A stretch of DNA of 64,000 nt from Sphingobacterium alkalisoli (lineage in GTDB: Bacteria > Bacteroidota > Bacteroidia > Sphingobacteriales > Sphingobacteriaceae), in NCBI RefSeq assembly GCF_005049105.1, contig NZ_SUKA01000001.1:744001-808000 (forward strand). The letters are read 5' to 3'. A program made the translations under genes and the position numbers. Under the pieces are notes generated by a model that had not been told where the DNA came from, made no database searches, and saw nothing but the letters and a program-made list of their open reading frames with translations. Shown here one piece after another: positions 8,624 through 17,266 of this stretch. Every line of letters begins with the position of its first letter. Within the stretch, counting starts at the first letter, position 1.

Positions 8624-11600
8624 TTAAAAAGTTATATTAATACCAAATAACATTTGCCACGACGGAGGAACCACTGTACCCATCACACGGTTGGTCTCCG
8701 GATCGAGACCTTTATATTTGTTCACATATTCTGAAAAGAAGGTCAACGGGTTTGTAGCGGTTGCGTATATGCGGGCCTTGCTTAATCCTATTGATTTAAG
8801 GGGCTGATCGGGTAAAGTATAACCCAACGTCACTGTTCGTATCTTGAGGTAAGACGCATCGAATAGTGTAAGCGTTCCTTTATAAGGTATGCTCTGTACC
8901 CTGTTATTTGGAGCTGGCCAACGCGCACCTGTATTTTCCGGGGTCCAATAATCCACATCCAGATTATTTGTATAACCACCTAACAGAGAGTTTTGTCCGC
9001 CGCCATAGAGTTCAGACCTAAGTAAACCTCCTTGGCGGAAATTCATCACCACGGTAAAGTCAAAGTTCTTATAAGCCAGGGTATTTGTCCATCCACCTTC
9101 GAAGTTGGCCTGATGGCTTCCCAATACTTTGCGGTCATTGTCGTTGATTATGTCATCAGGCACACCATCGGGGCCACTGATGTCGGACACTTTAATAGTC
9201 CCTATCACGGATTCGTCGCCCGAGGTTTTAAGTCCGAAGCTTTCGGCCAACGCCCGGTCTTCAGGAGTGTCTTGCCAGATACCCAATCCTACATATTCGT
9301 AAAAAGATCCTAGCGGATGACCGACAAAGAGATTGTCGGAAATCAGTTGATCTACTCCTTCAGTAAGCTGCACAACCTTATTCCGGTTAAAGTAGATATT
9401 GAGATCCGTACTCCATTGGAATTTATTCTTGCCATCGCCATTGAAAATATCCATACGGACATTCGTCTCAAACCCTACATTTTCTGTTTTACCTACATTG
9501 TAAGGGATAGCTGTACTGACACCACTTGTTGCAGGAGGAGTGAAATTCATCATCAAATTGTTGGAGTATTGTTTGTAGACTTCAATAGAACCAGTAATCC
9601 GGTTTTTCAGAAAACCAAAATCTATACCGGCATTATAACTGGCTGTACGTTCCCACTTCAGTTCGCTGTTGGAGGCCGCAGTAGGATAATACCCCAGTAC
9701 GCCCTGAGAACCAAAGATGTACCTGTTGCTACTCATATTGCCCATGGTGTCATAAGGATTCACGTTGGTGTTACCGACTTCACCATAACTGAGACGCAGT
9801 TTCAACTGCGACAATATATGAGCCGTTCTGTCCATAAACTGTTCATGGCCTATGTTCCATGCAAGGGCAGCAGAAGGGAAATAGTGCCACTTATTGCCTT
9901 GGGCGAGACGGGAAGAGCCATCCCCACGAAACGTTGCGGTCAGGTAATAACGTTGGTCAAAGTCATAATTAAGGCGCCCCATATAAGAAAGCATGCTCCA
10001 TTTGCTGTATTCGCCAGCTCCTTTATGGTTTTCAGCCGTACCCGGATTGTAATAACCTACCTGATTGGTCGGTACGTTTTCATAGTTTAGATCGAAATCC
10101 TGCGATTCTCTTTCTTCAGCACTAAACAAAGCGGTGACATTGAAGTTATGCTTATCCACTTTCTTGTCATAAGTTAAAAGATTCTCAAGCGTATAATTCA
10201 TAAGTGAGGCGGATTCATTATACCCATAGTTTGATGACTGCCGGCGCTTACTTGTCCCTTGCTGATAGTAGCGTTGCAGGGTAGTCTGCGATAGCTGTAC
10301 ACCTGCATTGAGCCTGTATTTAAAACCATGCGTGAAATCGACATCTAAATAACCTGTCGTAAATGTTGACAACCGTTTGCGGTCATCCTGAATCGCTCCT
10401 GGACGAAGATCCATGAGGGGATTACTCATGAGGTCATTTGGATGTACTTTTTCCCGTATTGATCCATCGTCCAAATAGGGCGATAGGAGCGGACTGAGTG
10501 AAAGCGCATCGCCCATCGGATTCAGGCTTTCTCCTCTACTTATATAGTAGGTATTCAATGTGTTAAACCCTAATTTAAGGTACTTGTTTATGGCATGATC
10601 CACAGACAATTTCAGGGTTGCACGCTCCATCGACTGTAAATCGTATATACCTGTCGATTTAAAATATCCCAACGATGTAGCATATTGGGTATTTTTCGAT
10701 CCGCCTGCTATACCGATCTGATGATTGTTGATGACTGGATCCTTGTCATACAACTCTTTTTGCCAGTCGGTATACACTCCTCTGTCATAACCTTCGATTT
10801 CTCCATCGAGTCCTCCTTCGAATACACGTTGTAATACCCTGGGATCGTCGATACCTGTGTAACTGTCCGAATTTTTATAACGATTGTACATGGACCATTT
10901 CCGTAGTTGCATATACTCATCCGAATTCATAGCATCATAAAACCCTAACGGCTTGCTAACTCCTAAATATCCATTGTAAGTCACTGCAGCCTTTGCCGCT
11001 TCTACTCCACGCTTGGTCGTCATCAGTATAACGCCATTGGCTCCACGCGAACCATAGATTGCTGTTGACGAAGCATCTTTAAGAACAGTAACTGAAGTGA
11101 TATCATCTGGTGAAATATTGTTCATCATACCTAAATCGTAAGGAATACCGTCCACAACCAAAAGAGGGTCATTGCCTGCAGCGATCGATCGCGTACCGCG
11201 GATACGGATCTCAGGCGTATGTGCCGGATGTGTTGATCCTCCACTTCGTTGTATGTTCACCCCTGATCCTGCACCTTGCAGGGCCATTGCAATATTTGCG
11301 GCAGGCGTATTGCGGATCGTTTGTTCATCGATTACGTTGACGGCACCTGTTAAATCAGATTTCTTCACCGTGCCGTACCCCACAACGACCACTTCATCCA
11401 AATCACTGATTTCTTGCGCCAACGTTATATCTATAACAGATCTACCTCGCACAGCTTCCTCTTTGCGTGCAAAACCTACAGACTGAAAAATGAGTGTTCC
11501 GTCTGATTTAACAGCTATGCTGTAGCTTCCATTATCCGATGTAGCTACAGCGGAAGTTGCTCCTTCCGCCGATACAGAAATCCCCGCCAATGCAGTTCCA

Positions 11601-12055
11601 TTTGCATCGCGGACGGTGCCTGTTACCACATTTTCTTGAATATGCATATTGGATTCCCTTTCCTCCGATTGCTGGTGGATATGTTTGCGTCTTTGAGTCT
11701 CCTTTTCTTTCAGTACGATCGTTTTATCCATAATAACATACGTAAGGGGCAGTCCTTTAAGACATTCGTCCATCACGGTTTCGAGCGTAGCATTTTTAAG
11801 ATTAATATTAACTTTCCGGGTATCATTCAATCGTTTTGCTGAATAAAAAACCGTCCGGTCGGTCTGCTTCTTGATTTCGCGAAAGACTTCCTTCATGGAA
11901 ATACCATTTTGCTGAAGCGTAACGTGGTGTTGTGCCACACTACGCGCTCCAACCTGCATAACGAAGAAGATAATGATTGTTAGCGTAAGCTGAATGCGCA
12001 TAAGCACCTGAGTTTTTAACACCCGCTGAAGCGGGAAAGTAATTTTTTCGTACAT
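8624..12055 (-). CDS. SusC/RagA TonB-dependent transporter with N-terminal STN signalling domain
   Basis: Outer-membrane importer of 1143 residues. A long signal sequence is followed by an STN (secretin/TonB short N-terminal) domain (about residues 45-112, containing IKKQTDRTVFYS and LETVMDECLKGL), a carboxypeptidase-regulatory-like beta-sandwich (about 142-215), a TonB-box region (DEVVVVGYG), a plug with VLKDASSTAIYGSRGANG, and a beta-barrel ending in F. The STN domain is the hallmark of transporters that signal through a FecR anti-sigma factor, and fecR and an ECF sigma gene lie immediately upstream. It forms an operon with susD and the oxidative enzymes downstream. The transported ligand is unknown. 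Confidence 0.95.
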   Translation of the reverse strand: MYEKITFPLQRVLKTQVLMRIQLTLTIIIFFVMQVGARSVAQHHVTLQQNGISMKEVFREIKKQTDRTVFYSAKRLNDTRKVNINLKNATLETVMDECLKGLPLTYVIMDKTIVLKEKETQRRKHIHQQSEERESNMHIQENVVTGTVRDANGTALAGISVSAEGATSAVATSDNGSYSIAVKSDGTLIFQSVGFARKEEAVRGRSVIDITLAQEISDLDEVVVVGYGTVKKSDLTGAVNVIDEQTIRNTPAANIAMALQGAGSGVNIQRSGGSTHPAHTPEIRIRGTRSIAAGNDPLLVVDGIPYDLGMMNNISPDDITSVTVLKDASSTAIYGSRGANGVILMTTKRGVEAAKAAVTYNGYLGVSKPLGFYDAMNSDEYMQLRKWSMYNRYKNSDSYTGIDDPRVLQRVFEGGLDGEIEGYDRGVYTDWQKELYDKDPVINNHQIGIAGGSKNTQYATSLGYFKSTGIYDLQSMERATLKLSVDHAINKYLKLGFNTLNTYYISRGESLNPMGDALSLSPLLSPYLDDGSIREKVHPNDLMSNPLMDLRPGAIQDDRKRLSTFTTGYLDVDFTHGFKYRLNAGVQLSQTTLQRYYQQGTSKRRQSSNYGYNESASLMNYTLENLLTYDKKVDKHNFNVTALFSAEERESQDFDLNYENVPTNQVGYYNPGTAENHKGAGEYSKWSMLSYMGRLNYDFDQRYYLTATFRGDGSSRLAQGNKWHYFPSAALAWNIGHEQFMDRTAHILSQLKLRLSYGEVGNTNVNPYDTMGNMSSNRYIFGSQGVLGYYPTAASNSELKWERTASYNAGIDFGFLKNRITGSIEVYKQYSNNLMMNFTPPATSGVSTAIPYNVGKTENVGFETNVRMDIFNGDGKNKFQWSTDLNIYFNRNKVVQLTEGVDQLISDNLFVGHPLGSFYEYVGLGIWQDTPEDRALAESFGLKTSGDESVIGTIKVSDISGPDGVPDDIINDNDRKVLGSHQANFEGGWTNTLAYKNFDFTVVMNFRQGGLLRSELYGGGQNSLLGGYTNNLDVDYWTPENTGARWPAPNNRVQSIPYKGTLTLFDASYLKIRTVTLGYTLPDQPLKSIGLSKARIYATATNPLTFFSEYVNKYKGLDPETNRVMGTVVPPSWQMLFGINITF

Positions 12056-12129
12056 TTACAGTAATGTTTGGTTCAATTGAATAACTAGCTTTATACGTTG
12101 TCCTGAACATTTTCTGCCTTGCAGATATT

Positions 12130-12156
12130 GCCGAAAGTGTTGGTCGCACTTTCGGC
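12130..12156. terminator. Hairpin between fecR and susC
   Basis: A perfect 10-bp stem (GCCGAAAGTG / CACTTTCGGC) with a 7-nt loop lies in the 159-bp gap between the fecR stop and the susC start. It has no T-tract. It would separate a regulator transcript from the sigma-dependent susC operon, so the susC promoter should lie between this hairpin and 12055. I see no certain promoter match there. Confidence 0.5.
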
Positions 12157-12214
12157 TTCTTGTTCACTTTATTGTTGTCAAATTATAACATACACTATTC
12201 TTAAATTTTTTATA

Positions 12215-13399
12215 TTAGTTTTTGATTTTATTGCGGATGATCACGGTTCTATTTTTAACTTCGAATGTTAAACCGCCCGCCTCCTGCATGATATCCAGCA
12301 CCGTCCGTAGGTTACCGTACCTTGAAATACTTCCGGAAAATACCTCATTGGAAGGCACATATTTGCTGTTATCAATTTCGAAGTCGTACCAACGGGCTAT
12401 CCTTTCCAATACCTCTTCTGCGGTCTCATCCCGAAATACAAATTCGCCGTTCTTCCAATCGACATAATCGTGTACATCCACCTTACTTTTTTGAAGTCCA
12501 TTCTTTCCATTTTTTCCCTGTTCCCCTGGAAGAAGTGTCAACTCTTCACCAGATCGAGGTGTTTCGACGCGAACTTTACCATCCACCAAGGTGGTCTTCG
12601 TTTCCTCTTCATCGTGATAAGCCGAAATATTAAACTCCGTACCTAAAACGGTGATCGTTTGGTTGGCGCTAATAACTTTAAATGGTTTAAAATGTGTAGC
12701 CGTGTTATCAGTTTGTACACGTTTTACATCGAAATAAGCCTCTCCCTTCAATTCCACGACGCGCTCTCCTTTAGCAAAATGGGTAGGATATTTTAGCGTT
12801 GATTCGGCGTTTAACCACACCGTTGTTCCGTCGGCTAACGTAACTTTATATGTTCCGCCACGTGGTGTACTTAGCGTTAACCATTGCGGAGAAGATGATT
12901 CCAATGCTACAACAGTGGATGTTCCATCATTATACGTGATCTCTTTTTCATCGACGATAATGCCATTACGACTTTCGTCCAAGGTAAGTGTCCTGCCGTC
13001 GGCAAGTATTATCTTTGCTTTATTTCCGCCCGGCATAATATCTATTTCAGAGACAACGGTATCATCAGCTTTCGGTGAGAATATAAACCATGAAATCCCG
13101 ATCATCCCTGATATAAATACGGCCGCAACATAAGGAAGCCAGCGATTTAAATCTGATTTCTTTTTCGATGCGATATGTTTTCTCAACTTTAATTTTACCT
13201 TATCGGTCAGATCCTCTGCTTCCCTAGAAGGATTGTGCGCGATCGTGTTCAAGAATTCTTTCCGCAAAAGATGATCAAATGCCTCAGGTATACCATAGTC
13301 TTTGAAATAATCCAGCATCGCCTTCAACTCCTCCTCAGAAATAGAAAGGTCTATATATTTTCTACATAATACTTCGATATCGTACTGGCTCTTACCCAT
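12215..13399 (-). CDS. FecR-family anti-sigma factor
   Basis: Inner-membrane regulator of 394 residues. A cytoplasmic N-terminal segment of about 90 residues that would bind the sigma factor is followed by one transmembrane helix (about 98-117, LPYVAAVFISGMIGISWFIF). The periplasmic FecR domain follows (TPRGGTYKVTLADGTTVWLNAEST; GEAYFDVKR), then a C-terminal STN-like DUF4974 domain (DETAEEVLERIARWYDF; LDIMQEAGGLTF). In this family the periplasmic part contacts the STN domain of the ligand-loaded SusC and releases the ECF sigma factor. It is encoded 102 bp after the sigma gene and directly before the STN-bearing susC. Confidence 0.92.
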   Translation of the reverse strand: MGKSQYDIEVLCRKYIDLSISEEELKAMLDYFKDYGIPEAFDHLLRKEFLNTIAHNPSREAEDLTDKVKLKLRKHIASKKKSDLNRWLPYVAAVFISGMIGISWFIFSPKADDTVVSEIDIMPGGNKAKIILADGRTLTLDESRNGIIVDEKEITYNDGTSTVVALESSSPQWLTLSTPRGGTYKVTLADGTTVWLNAESTLKYPTHFAKGERVVELKGEAYFDVKRVQTDNTATHFKPFKVISANQTITVLGTEFNISAYHDEEETKTTLVDGKVRVETPRSGEELTLLPGEQGKNGKNGLQKSKVDVHDYVDWKNGEFVFRDETAEEVLERIARWYDFEIDNSKYVPSNEVFSGSISRYGNLRTVLDIMQEAGGLTFEVKNRTVIIRNKIKN

Positions 13400-13501
13400 T
13401 ATATTTTTTGGCTAACGGTATTATTACACCTCAAATGCAAAAAGCAAGCAACGGAAATAGAATATATTTTATAATATACTGGTAATCAGCAAGAAAAAAA
13501 A

Positions 13502-14104
13502 TTAAAAAATAACAAAAATAAAAGTGAGATATAAAATGCTGGTAAGTTCGGTTTGATTTTTCAGTTCCCCTTTTAAGAAAATGTTAGCATTTCTGATGTG
13601 GCTATTAACGGTCGTTATGGAAATTTTAAGTCGTTCACTTACCTCTTTGTAGCTTAGTCCTTCAAGCTTACAAAGCACATAAACTTTTTTCTGTTGAGGT
13701 GGTAAGCGATCTAACAATGTTTGCAGCAATTGTTGCGTTTCCTTATGTTCTATCCACTCCTCCACCATGTTATTATCCGTCGACCTAAAGTATGTCAGAA
13801 ATTCCTCTCGCAGACGACTGTCATTCGCCAATTTACGAAATACATTTTTTGATTTGTTTATTGCACTCCGGTACAAGTAGGCTGGAACGGACTTTGATGC
13901 ATCCATCTCATGACGCTTCTCCCATAACATCATAAACACCTCTTGCAGCACCTCCTCAGCTAATTCATAGGAACGCAACAGCCGAACGAGATGCGCCGCG
14001 AGTTCATTTTTATAGCGATCATAAATCTCCAAAAAAGCTTTTTCGTCATCATCATTTAATAAGATAACCAATGCTTCATCCGTATGATTTCTTAGGTTTT
14101 TCAT
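13502..14104 (-). CDS. ECF-type RNA polymerase sigma factor (FecI-like)
   Basis: Sigma-70 family protein of 200 residues lacking regions 1 and 3. Region 2 (about residues 22-90) includes YELAEEVLQEVFMMLWEKR. Region 4 (about 130-185) includes LPPQQKKVYVLCKLEGLSYKEV and a helix-turn-helix ending TVNSHIRNA. The C terminus ends in an unusually hydrophobic stretch (ILYLTFIFVIF). The gene is followed by fecR and susC in the order typical of trans-envelope signalling loci in Bacteroidota. It should direct transcription of the susC operon at 12055 when the ligand is imported. It lies 116 bp downstream of the sulfatase gene on the same strand, with no obvious terminator between them. Confidence 0.92.
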   Translation of the reverse strand: MKNLRNHTDEALVILLNDDDEKAFLEIYDRYKNELAAHLVRLLRSYELAEEVLQEVFMMLWEKRHEMDASKSVPAYLYRSAINKSKNVFRKLANDSRLREEFLTYFRSTDNNMVEEWIEHKETQQLLQTLLDRLPPQQKKVYVLCKLEGLSYKEVSERLKISITTVNSHIRNANIFLKGELKNQTELTSILYLTFIFVIF

Positions 14105-14220
14105 ATCCCATTCTTACTAACAAGAAGTTGTTATTTACGACTTTTGATTTATAATATAGCGATCTCTAATTGCGCGCTGTGAATATACGAAATTATGCTG
14201 TCTTTTGGTAACTTTTAACT

Positions 14221-15708
14221 TTACCGCACATCCTTAATATGGCGAGGGCCTTTTTCATTTGTTTTTAAAGCACCCTTAGCCAATCCGGCCCTTTCCCCCT
14301 TTTTCCATTCTCCCGGAAGCCGGTTTCCATAAACATCATCTCGATCAGGTGTTGGGTTCTGCGGCACAGAATCTCCTGTTTCAGCAACCCATTGATCCAT
14401 TACTTTTCGCAAATAAACGAGGGAATTTTGGTGTTTTTTATCGGACACGAGATTGTTGAATTGATATGGATCAGCAGGTAGATAGTACAATTCTTCGTGT
14501 TCGCGGGGTACAAGAAACACATCTTCCTGTTCCGGGACTGTCAATCCGCGATCATGGGCATCCCACAATTCGCTTCCTGCGGGAAACTGCCGTGTAGATT
14601 CGCCTACCAAATTCTGATGCTCGGGGAAAGCATTTCTGATATATACCCAGTCCTTGTGCCTAACCATTCGTTCATGGGCTTGAAAGACGTGCCAATTGTG
14701 TTCGGCAAACGCAAAATCACGGTGTTCCGATCTTCCGCCGTCGGCTAAAATGGAATGAAAGCTCACGCCCTGTATATTATCATGGACGTCATTACCTGCC
14801 AATGTTAGAACCGTAGATGCAATATCTATTGCGCTTATTAAAGCGTTAGTTTTACCTTGATTTACATTAGGACCATAGACAATAAAAGGCGTTTTTATTC
14901 CGCTGTCGTATAATCTTCCTTTGCTTCGGGGGAACGGTCTTCCGTTATCACTCATAAAGATGATATAGGTGTTCTCCAAGATGTTCTGCTTCTTTAATTC
15001 CCTGACAATTTCCCCTAGGTAATAGTCGGCGCGCGACACTTCGTGGTAATATGCGGCAAGATCCTGACGTGTCTTTGGACCATCGTATAACATCGGTGGC
15101 ACGATGATATCATCGGGATTGTATATGGGACCCTTATCGTTAATCTGCCAGTCTCGATGCGCATCGTGTGAGGCAAACCAAAAGAAAAAAGGCTGATTTT
15201 TCGGTCTGTTTTTTATAATCTGGTTCCAATCTCCTTCGCCACCTGGCCCCTTGCCCGGTGAGATCGTATCAAATGCATGCTTCGTTTGTGGCCCCATATG
15301 GTTTTTGCCGGATAACACCGTATAATAGCCGGCTTCCTTCAGGAGCTGCGGAAACATTACCTGTCCGCTAGGAAGTGGATCGTGGAGTTCGGGTGCTCCG
15401 GTATTGTGGGGGTATCGCCCCGTAATGATACTAGAACGACTTGGGCTACAACTGCTGGTCGTCAGATATGCATTTTCGAACTTAAGTCCTAACTTAGCCA
15501 AACTGTCGATATTTGGCGTCTTGACATTTGGATCTCCGTAGCAGCCCAAATCGTCCCAACCAATGTCGTCGGTGATGAAAAATATAAAATTTGGCTTTGT
15601 TGTTGTTTCTTTATTTGCTGCATATTGTGCAACTGCTTGGGTTGGTTGCTGTAAGGCCAGCCCTACAGTAAGGGAACCTAAAATTTTAGAAATAGCCTTT
15701 ATCTTCAT
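14221..15708 (-). CDS. Secreted sulfatase, S1 family, N-sulfoglucosamine sulfohydrolase-like (S1_8 type)
   Basis: Formylglycine-dependent sulfatase of about 495 residues with a signal peptide. The metal-binding FITDDIGWDDLG segment includes Asp47 and Asp48. The sulfatase signature CSPSR carries the Cys (about residue 87) converted to formylglycine, followed by SSIITGRYPHNTG. The segments GKNHMGPQ and FASHDAHRDW closely resemble the SGSH heparan N-sulfatase group, placed in S1_8, but bacterial S1_8 enzymes also act on O-sulfated sugars, so the substrate is open. I start at the ATG at 15708 because it begins a normal signal peptide; an in-frame ATG at 15735 would add nine residues. A tandem operator and promoter lie upstream, shared in type with PUL A. 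No maturase gene is present in the window. Confidence 0.88.
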   Translation of the reverse strand: MKIKAISKILGSLTVGLALQQPTQAVAQYAANKETTTKPNFIFFITDDIGWDDLGCYGDPNVKTPNIDSLAKLGLKFENAYLTTSSCSPSRSSIITGRYPHNTGAPELHDPLPSGQVMFPQLLKEAGYYTVLSGKNHMGPQTKHAFDTISPGKGPGGEGDWNQIIKNRPKNQPFFFWFASHDAHRDWQINDKGPIYNPDDIIVPPMLYDGPKTRQDLAAYYHEVSRADYYLGEIVRELKKQNILENTYIIFMSDNGRPFPRSKGRLYDSGIKTPFIVYGPNVNQGKTNALISAIDIASTVLTLAGNDVHDNIQGVSFHSILADGGRSEHRDFAFAEHNWHVFQAHERMVRHKDWVYIRNAFPEHQNLVGESTRQFPAGSELWDAHDRGLTVPEQEDVFLVPREHEELYYLPADPYQFNNLVSDKKHQNSLVYLRKVMDQWVAETGDSVPQNPTPDRDDVYGNRLPGEWKKGERAGLAKGALKTNEKGPRHIKDVR

Positions 15709-15822
15709 GCGTATGTTGTTAGTTTGTATCGGCACGTTGGTTTTAATTTTACGAATTTACAGTGAAATCCTTTTACATGAAGTAGCTTATTCTTTTTCGA
15801 ATTAGTATTAGGTGTCGTTTAT

Positions 15823-15855
15823 AAAAATTAGCCTTTACACAATTTAATACTCAAA
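15823..15855 (-). promoter_or_regulatory. Predicted promoter of the S1_8-like sulfatase gene
   Basis: Read on the minus strand, TTTG (15855-15852) and TAATTTTT (15830-15823) are separated by exactly 21 bp. This resembles the Bacteroidota TTTG/TAnnTTTG pair with the last G replaced. The same arrangement recurs in the homologous region upstream of PUL A at 28479-28511. Confidence 0.55.
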
Positions 15856-15890
15856 TTTCCCAAATGTCTTCCGGAATAAAATATCTCTCT

Positions 15891-15919
15891 GTATCAATAA
15901 AATGTGAAATCGTCTCAAT
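15891..15919 (-). promoter_or_regulatory. Tandem operator site 1 (21-bp repeat), facing the sulfatase gene
   Basis: Read toward the sulfatase, the site is ATTGAGACGA, then seven bases, then TTTATTGATAC. The two TTGA half-sites are 21 bp apart, the geometry of AraC-family tandem sites such as AraC I1-I2. Sites 2-5 in this window share the half-sites and the spacing. Confidence 0.7.
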
Positions 15920-15966
15920 ATGTTTTTTGATAGCATAGACGATTGCTGCTTAGTTACATTTGCTGC

Positions 15967-15993
15967 TGAGACAAAAAATCAATTAATTGATAC
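15967..15993 (+). promoter_or_regulatory. Tandem operator site 5 (21-bp repeat), facing the GH130 gene
   Basis: The plus strand carries CTGAGAC and, 21 bp on, TTGATAC, the same half-sites and spacing as the other copies. It closely matches the GH105 site across its A-rich spacer. It contains a perfect 14-bp palindrome, ATCAATTAATTGAT (15978-15991). It ends 79 bp before the GH130 start, and with site 1 it divides the divergent 15709-16071 intergenic region. Confidence 0.65.
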
Positions 15994-16071
15994 AATTAAC
16001 GGGTTTTCTTAGGTAAATATTAGTAATATTTGTATGGTCGAGTGACCATAATCGAGCAAAAAGACCCCATT

Positions 16072-17205
16072 ATGAATTATATCAATTTACGACTACAAAT
16101 TCTTATAGCTTTTCTTTGTTTTACTTCTTTTGCGAACGCACAGCACCAGCTTCCTGATTGGGCATTGGGTCCTTTCATACGTCCAGAAGGGGTCAATCCA
16201 GTGATATCGCCTAACCCGGAAAGCACTTTTTTCGACCCAATGAGCAAGCAAAATATAGCTTGGGAAGCGAGCGATGTGTTCAATCCAGGAGCGGTGGTGA
16301 AGAACAACCGGATTTACGTGCTGTATCGAGGGGAAGATAAATCTGGTATGGGTATCGGGAAGCGAACCTCTAGACTGGGCATTGCCTCAAGCAAAGATGG
16401 GATCAACATGAAAAGAAGCAGCAAGCCGATCTTTTATCCTGACGAAGACACACAAAAGGAAAATGAATGGCCGGGTGGATGCGAAGATGCACGTATCGCT
16501 GTTACCGATGGTGGCCTATATGTGATGATGTATACGCAATGGAACAGAAAAGTAGCACGCCTAGCCGTGGCCACATCTAGGGACTTGAAAAATTGGACAA
16601 AGCACGGCCCCGCATTTCAACAAGCACACAATGGAAAGTTTAAGGATATGTTCTGTAAATCCGGCTCAATAGTGACTAAAGTCGAGAACAATAAGCAAGT
16701 TATCACCAAGGTAGACGGAAAATACATGATGTACTGGGGTGAGCGCTTTATGAATATTGCTACTTCTGATGATTTGATTAACTGGGAGCCTACGTTGGAC
16801 AACAAAGGCGATCTAGATCTGATCGTCAAACCTCGACGAGGTTATTTTGATAGCGATATGACGGAATGTGGCCCTCCAGCGATTATTACTGATCAGGGCA
16901 TCCTGGTCTTATACAACGGCAAAAATAAAGGCGGCGATGGGAGAGATACAAACTATACCGCCGGAACGTATGCGGCAGGACAGGTACTGTTTGATTTAGA
17001 AAATCCATCCAAAGTTATTGGTCGTTTGGATAAGCCATTTTTTGTACCCACCGAGCCGTTCGAAAAAAGTGGACAGTATCCGGATGGTACGGTATTTATC
17101 CAAGGACTTGTTTATTTTAAAGACAAATGGTTTTTGTATTACGGTTGCGCAGACAGTCAGGTGGGTGTCGCGATTTTTGATCCCAAAAGCTTGGACGCAC
17201 GCTAA
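16072..17205 (+). CDS. GH130-family beta-mannoside hydrolase or phosphorylase, secreted
   Basis: Five-bladed beta-propeller enzyme of 377 residues. The signal peptide covers residues 1-23 (cleavage after ANA). Family features appear in order: DVFNPGAVV, YVLYRGED, TSRLGIASSKDG, and GGCEDARI with the presumed general acid Asp at about 139. The WPGGCED arrangement resembles secreted Bacteroides GH130 enzymes that remove beta-1,2-mannose, but phosphorylases share the fold and I cannot separate the two by eye. I use the ATG at 16072 because it starts a clean signal peptide; an upstream in-frame ATG at 16030 would add 14 polar residues. A tandem operator of the same type as that of the sulfatase lies 79 bp upstream. 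It is probably monocistronic, ending at a 20-bp stem-loop. Confidence 0.85.
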   Translation: MNYINLRLQILIAFLCFTSFANAQHQLPDWALGPFIRPEGVNPVISPNPESTFFDPMSKQNIAWEASDVFNPGAVVKNNRIYVLYRGEDKSGMGIGKRTSRLGIASSKDGINMKRSSKPIFYPDEDTQKENEWPGGCEDARIAVTDGGLYVMMYTQWNRKVARLAVATSRDLKNWTKHGPAFQQAHNGKFKDMFCKSGSIVTKVENNKQVITKVDGKYMMYWGERFMNIATSDDLINWEPTLDNKGDLDLIVKPRRGYFDSDMTECGPPAIITDQGILVLYNGKNKGGDGRDTNYTAGTYAAGQVLFDLENPSKVIGRLDKPFFVPTEPFEKSGQYPDGTVFIQGLVYFKDKWFLYYGCADSQVGVAIFDPKSLDAR

Positions 17206-17208
17206 TAA

Positions 17209-17254
17209 GCGAAATTAATTGGGCAGGCACGATAGCCTGCCCAATTAATTTCGC
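17209..17254. terminator. 20-bp perfect stem-loop between convergent GH130 and GH43 genes
   Basis: A 20-bp perfect inverted repeat with a 6-nt loop (ACGATA) begins just past the GH130 stop and ends 13 bp before the GH43 stop codon. The base of the stem, GCGAAATTAATT, is A/T-rich on both sides, so it can serve both strands. Confidence 0.85.
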
Positions 17255-17266
17255 AGGGAGAGTTCC

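Noticed and set aside
16030..16071. Upstream in-frame ATG for the GH130 gene
   Set aside because: It would place 14 polar residues ahead of a normal signal peptide; the ATG at 16072 fits better.
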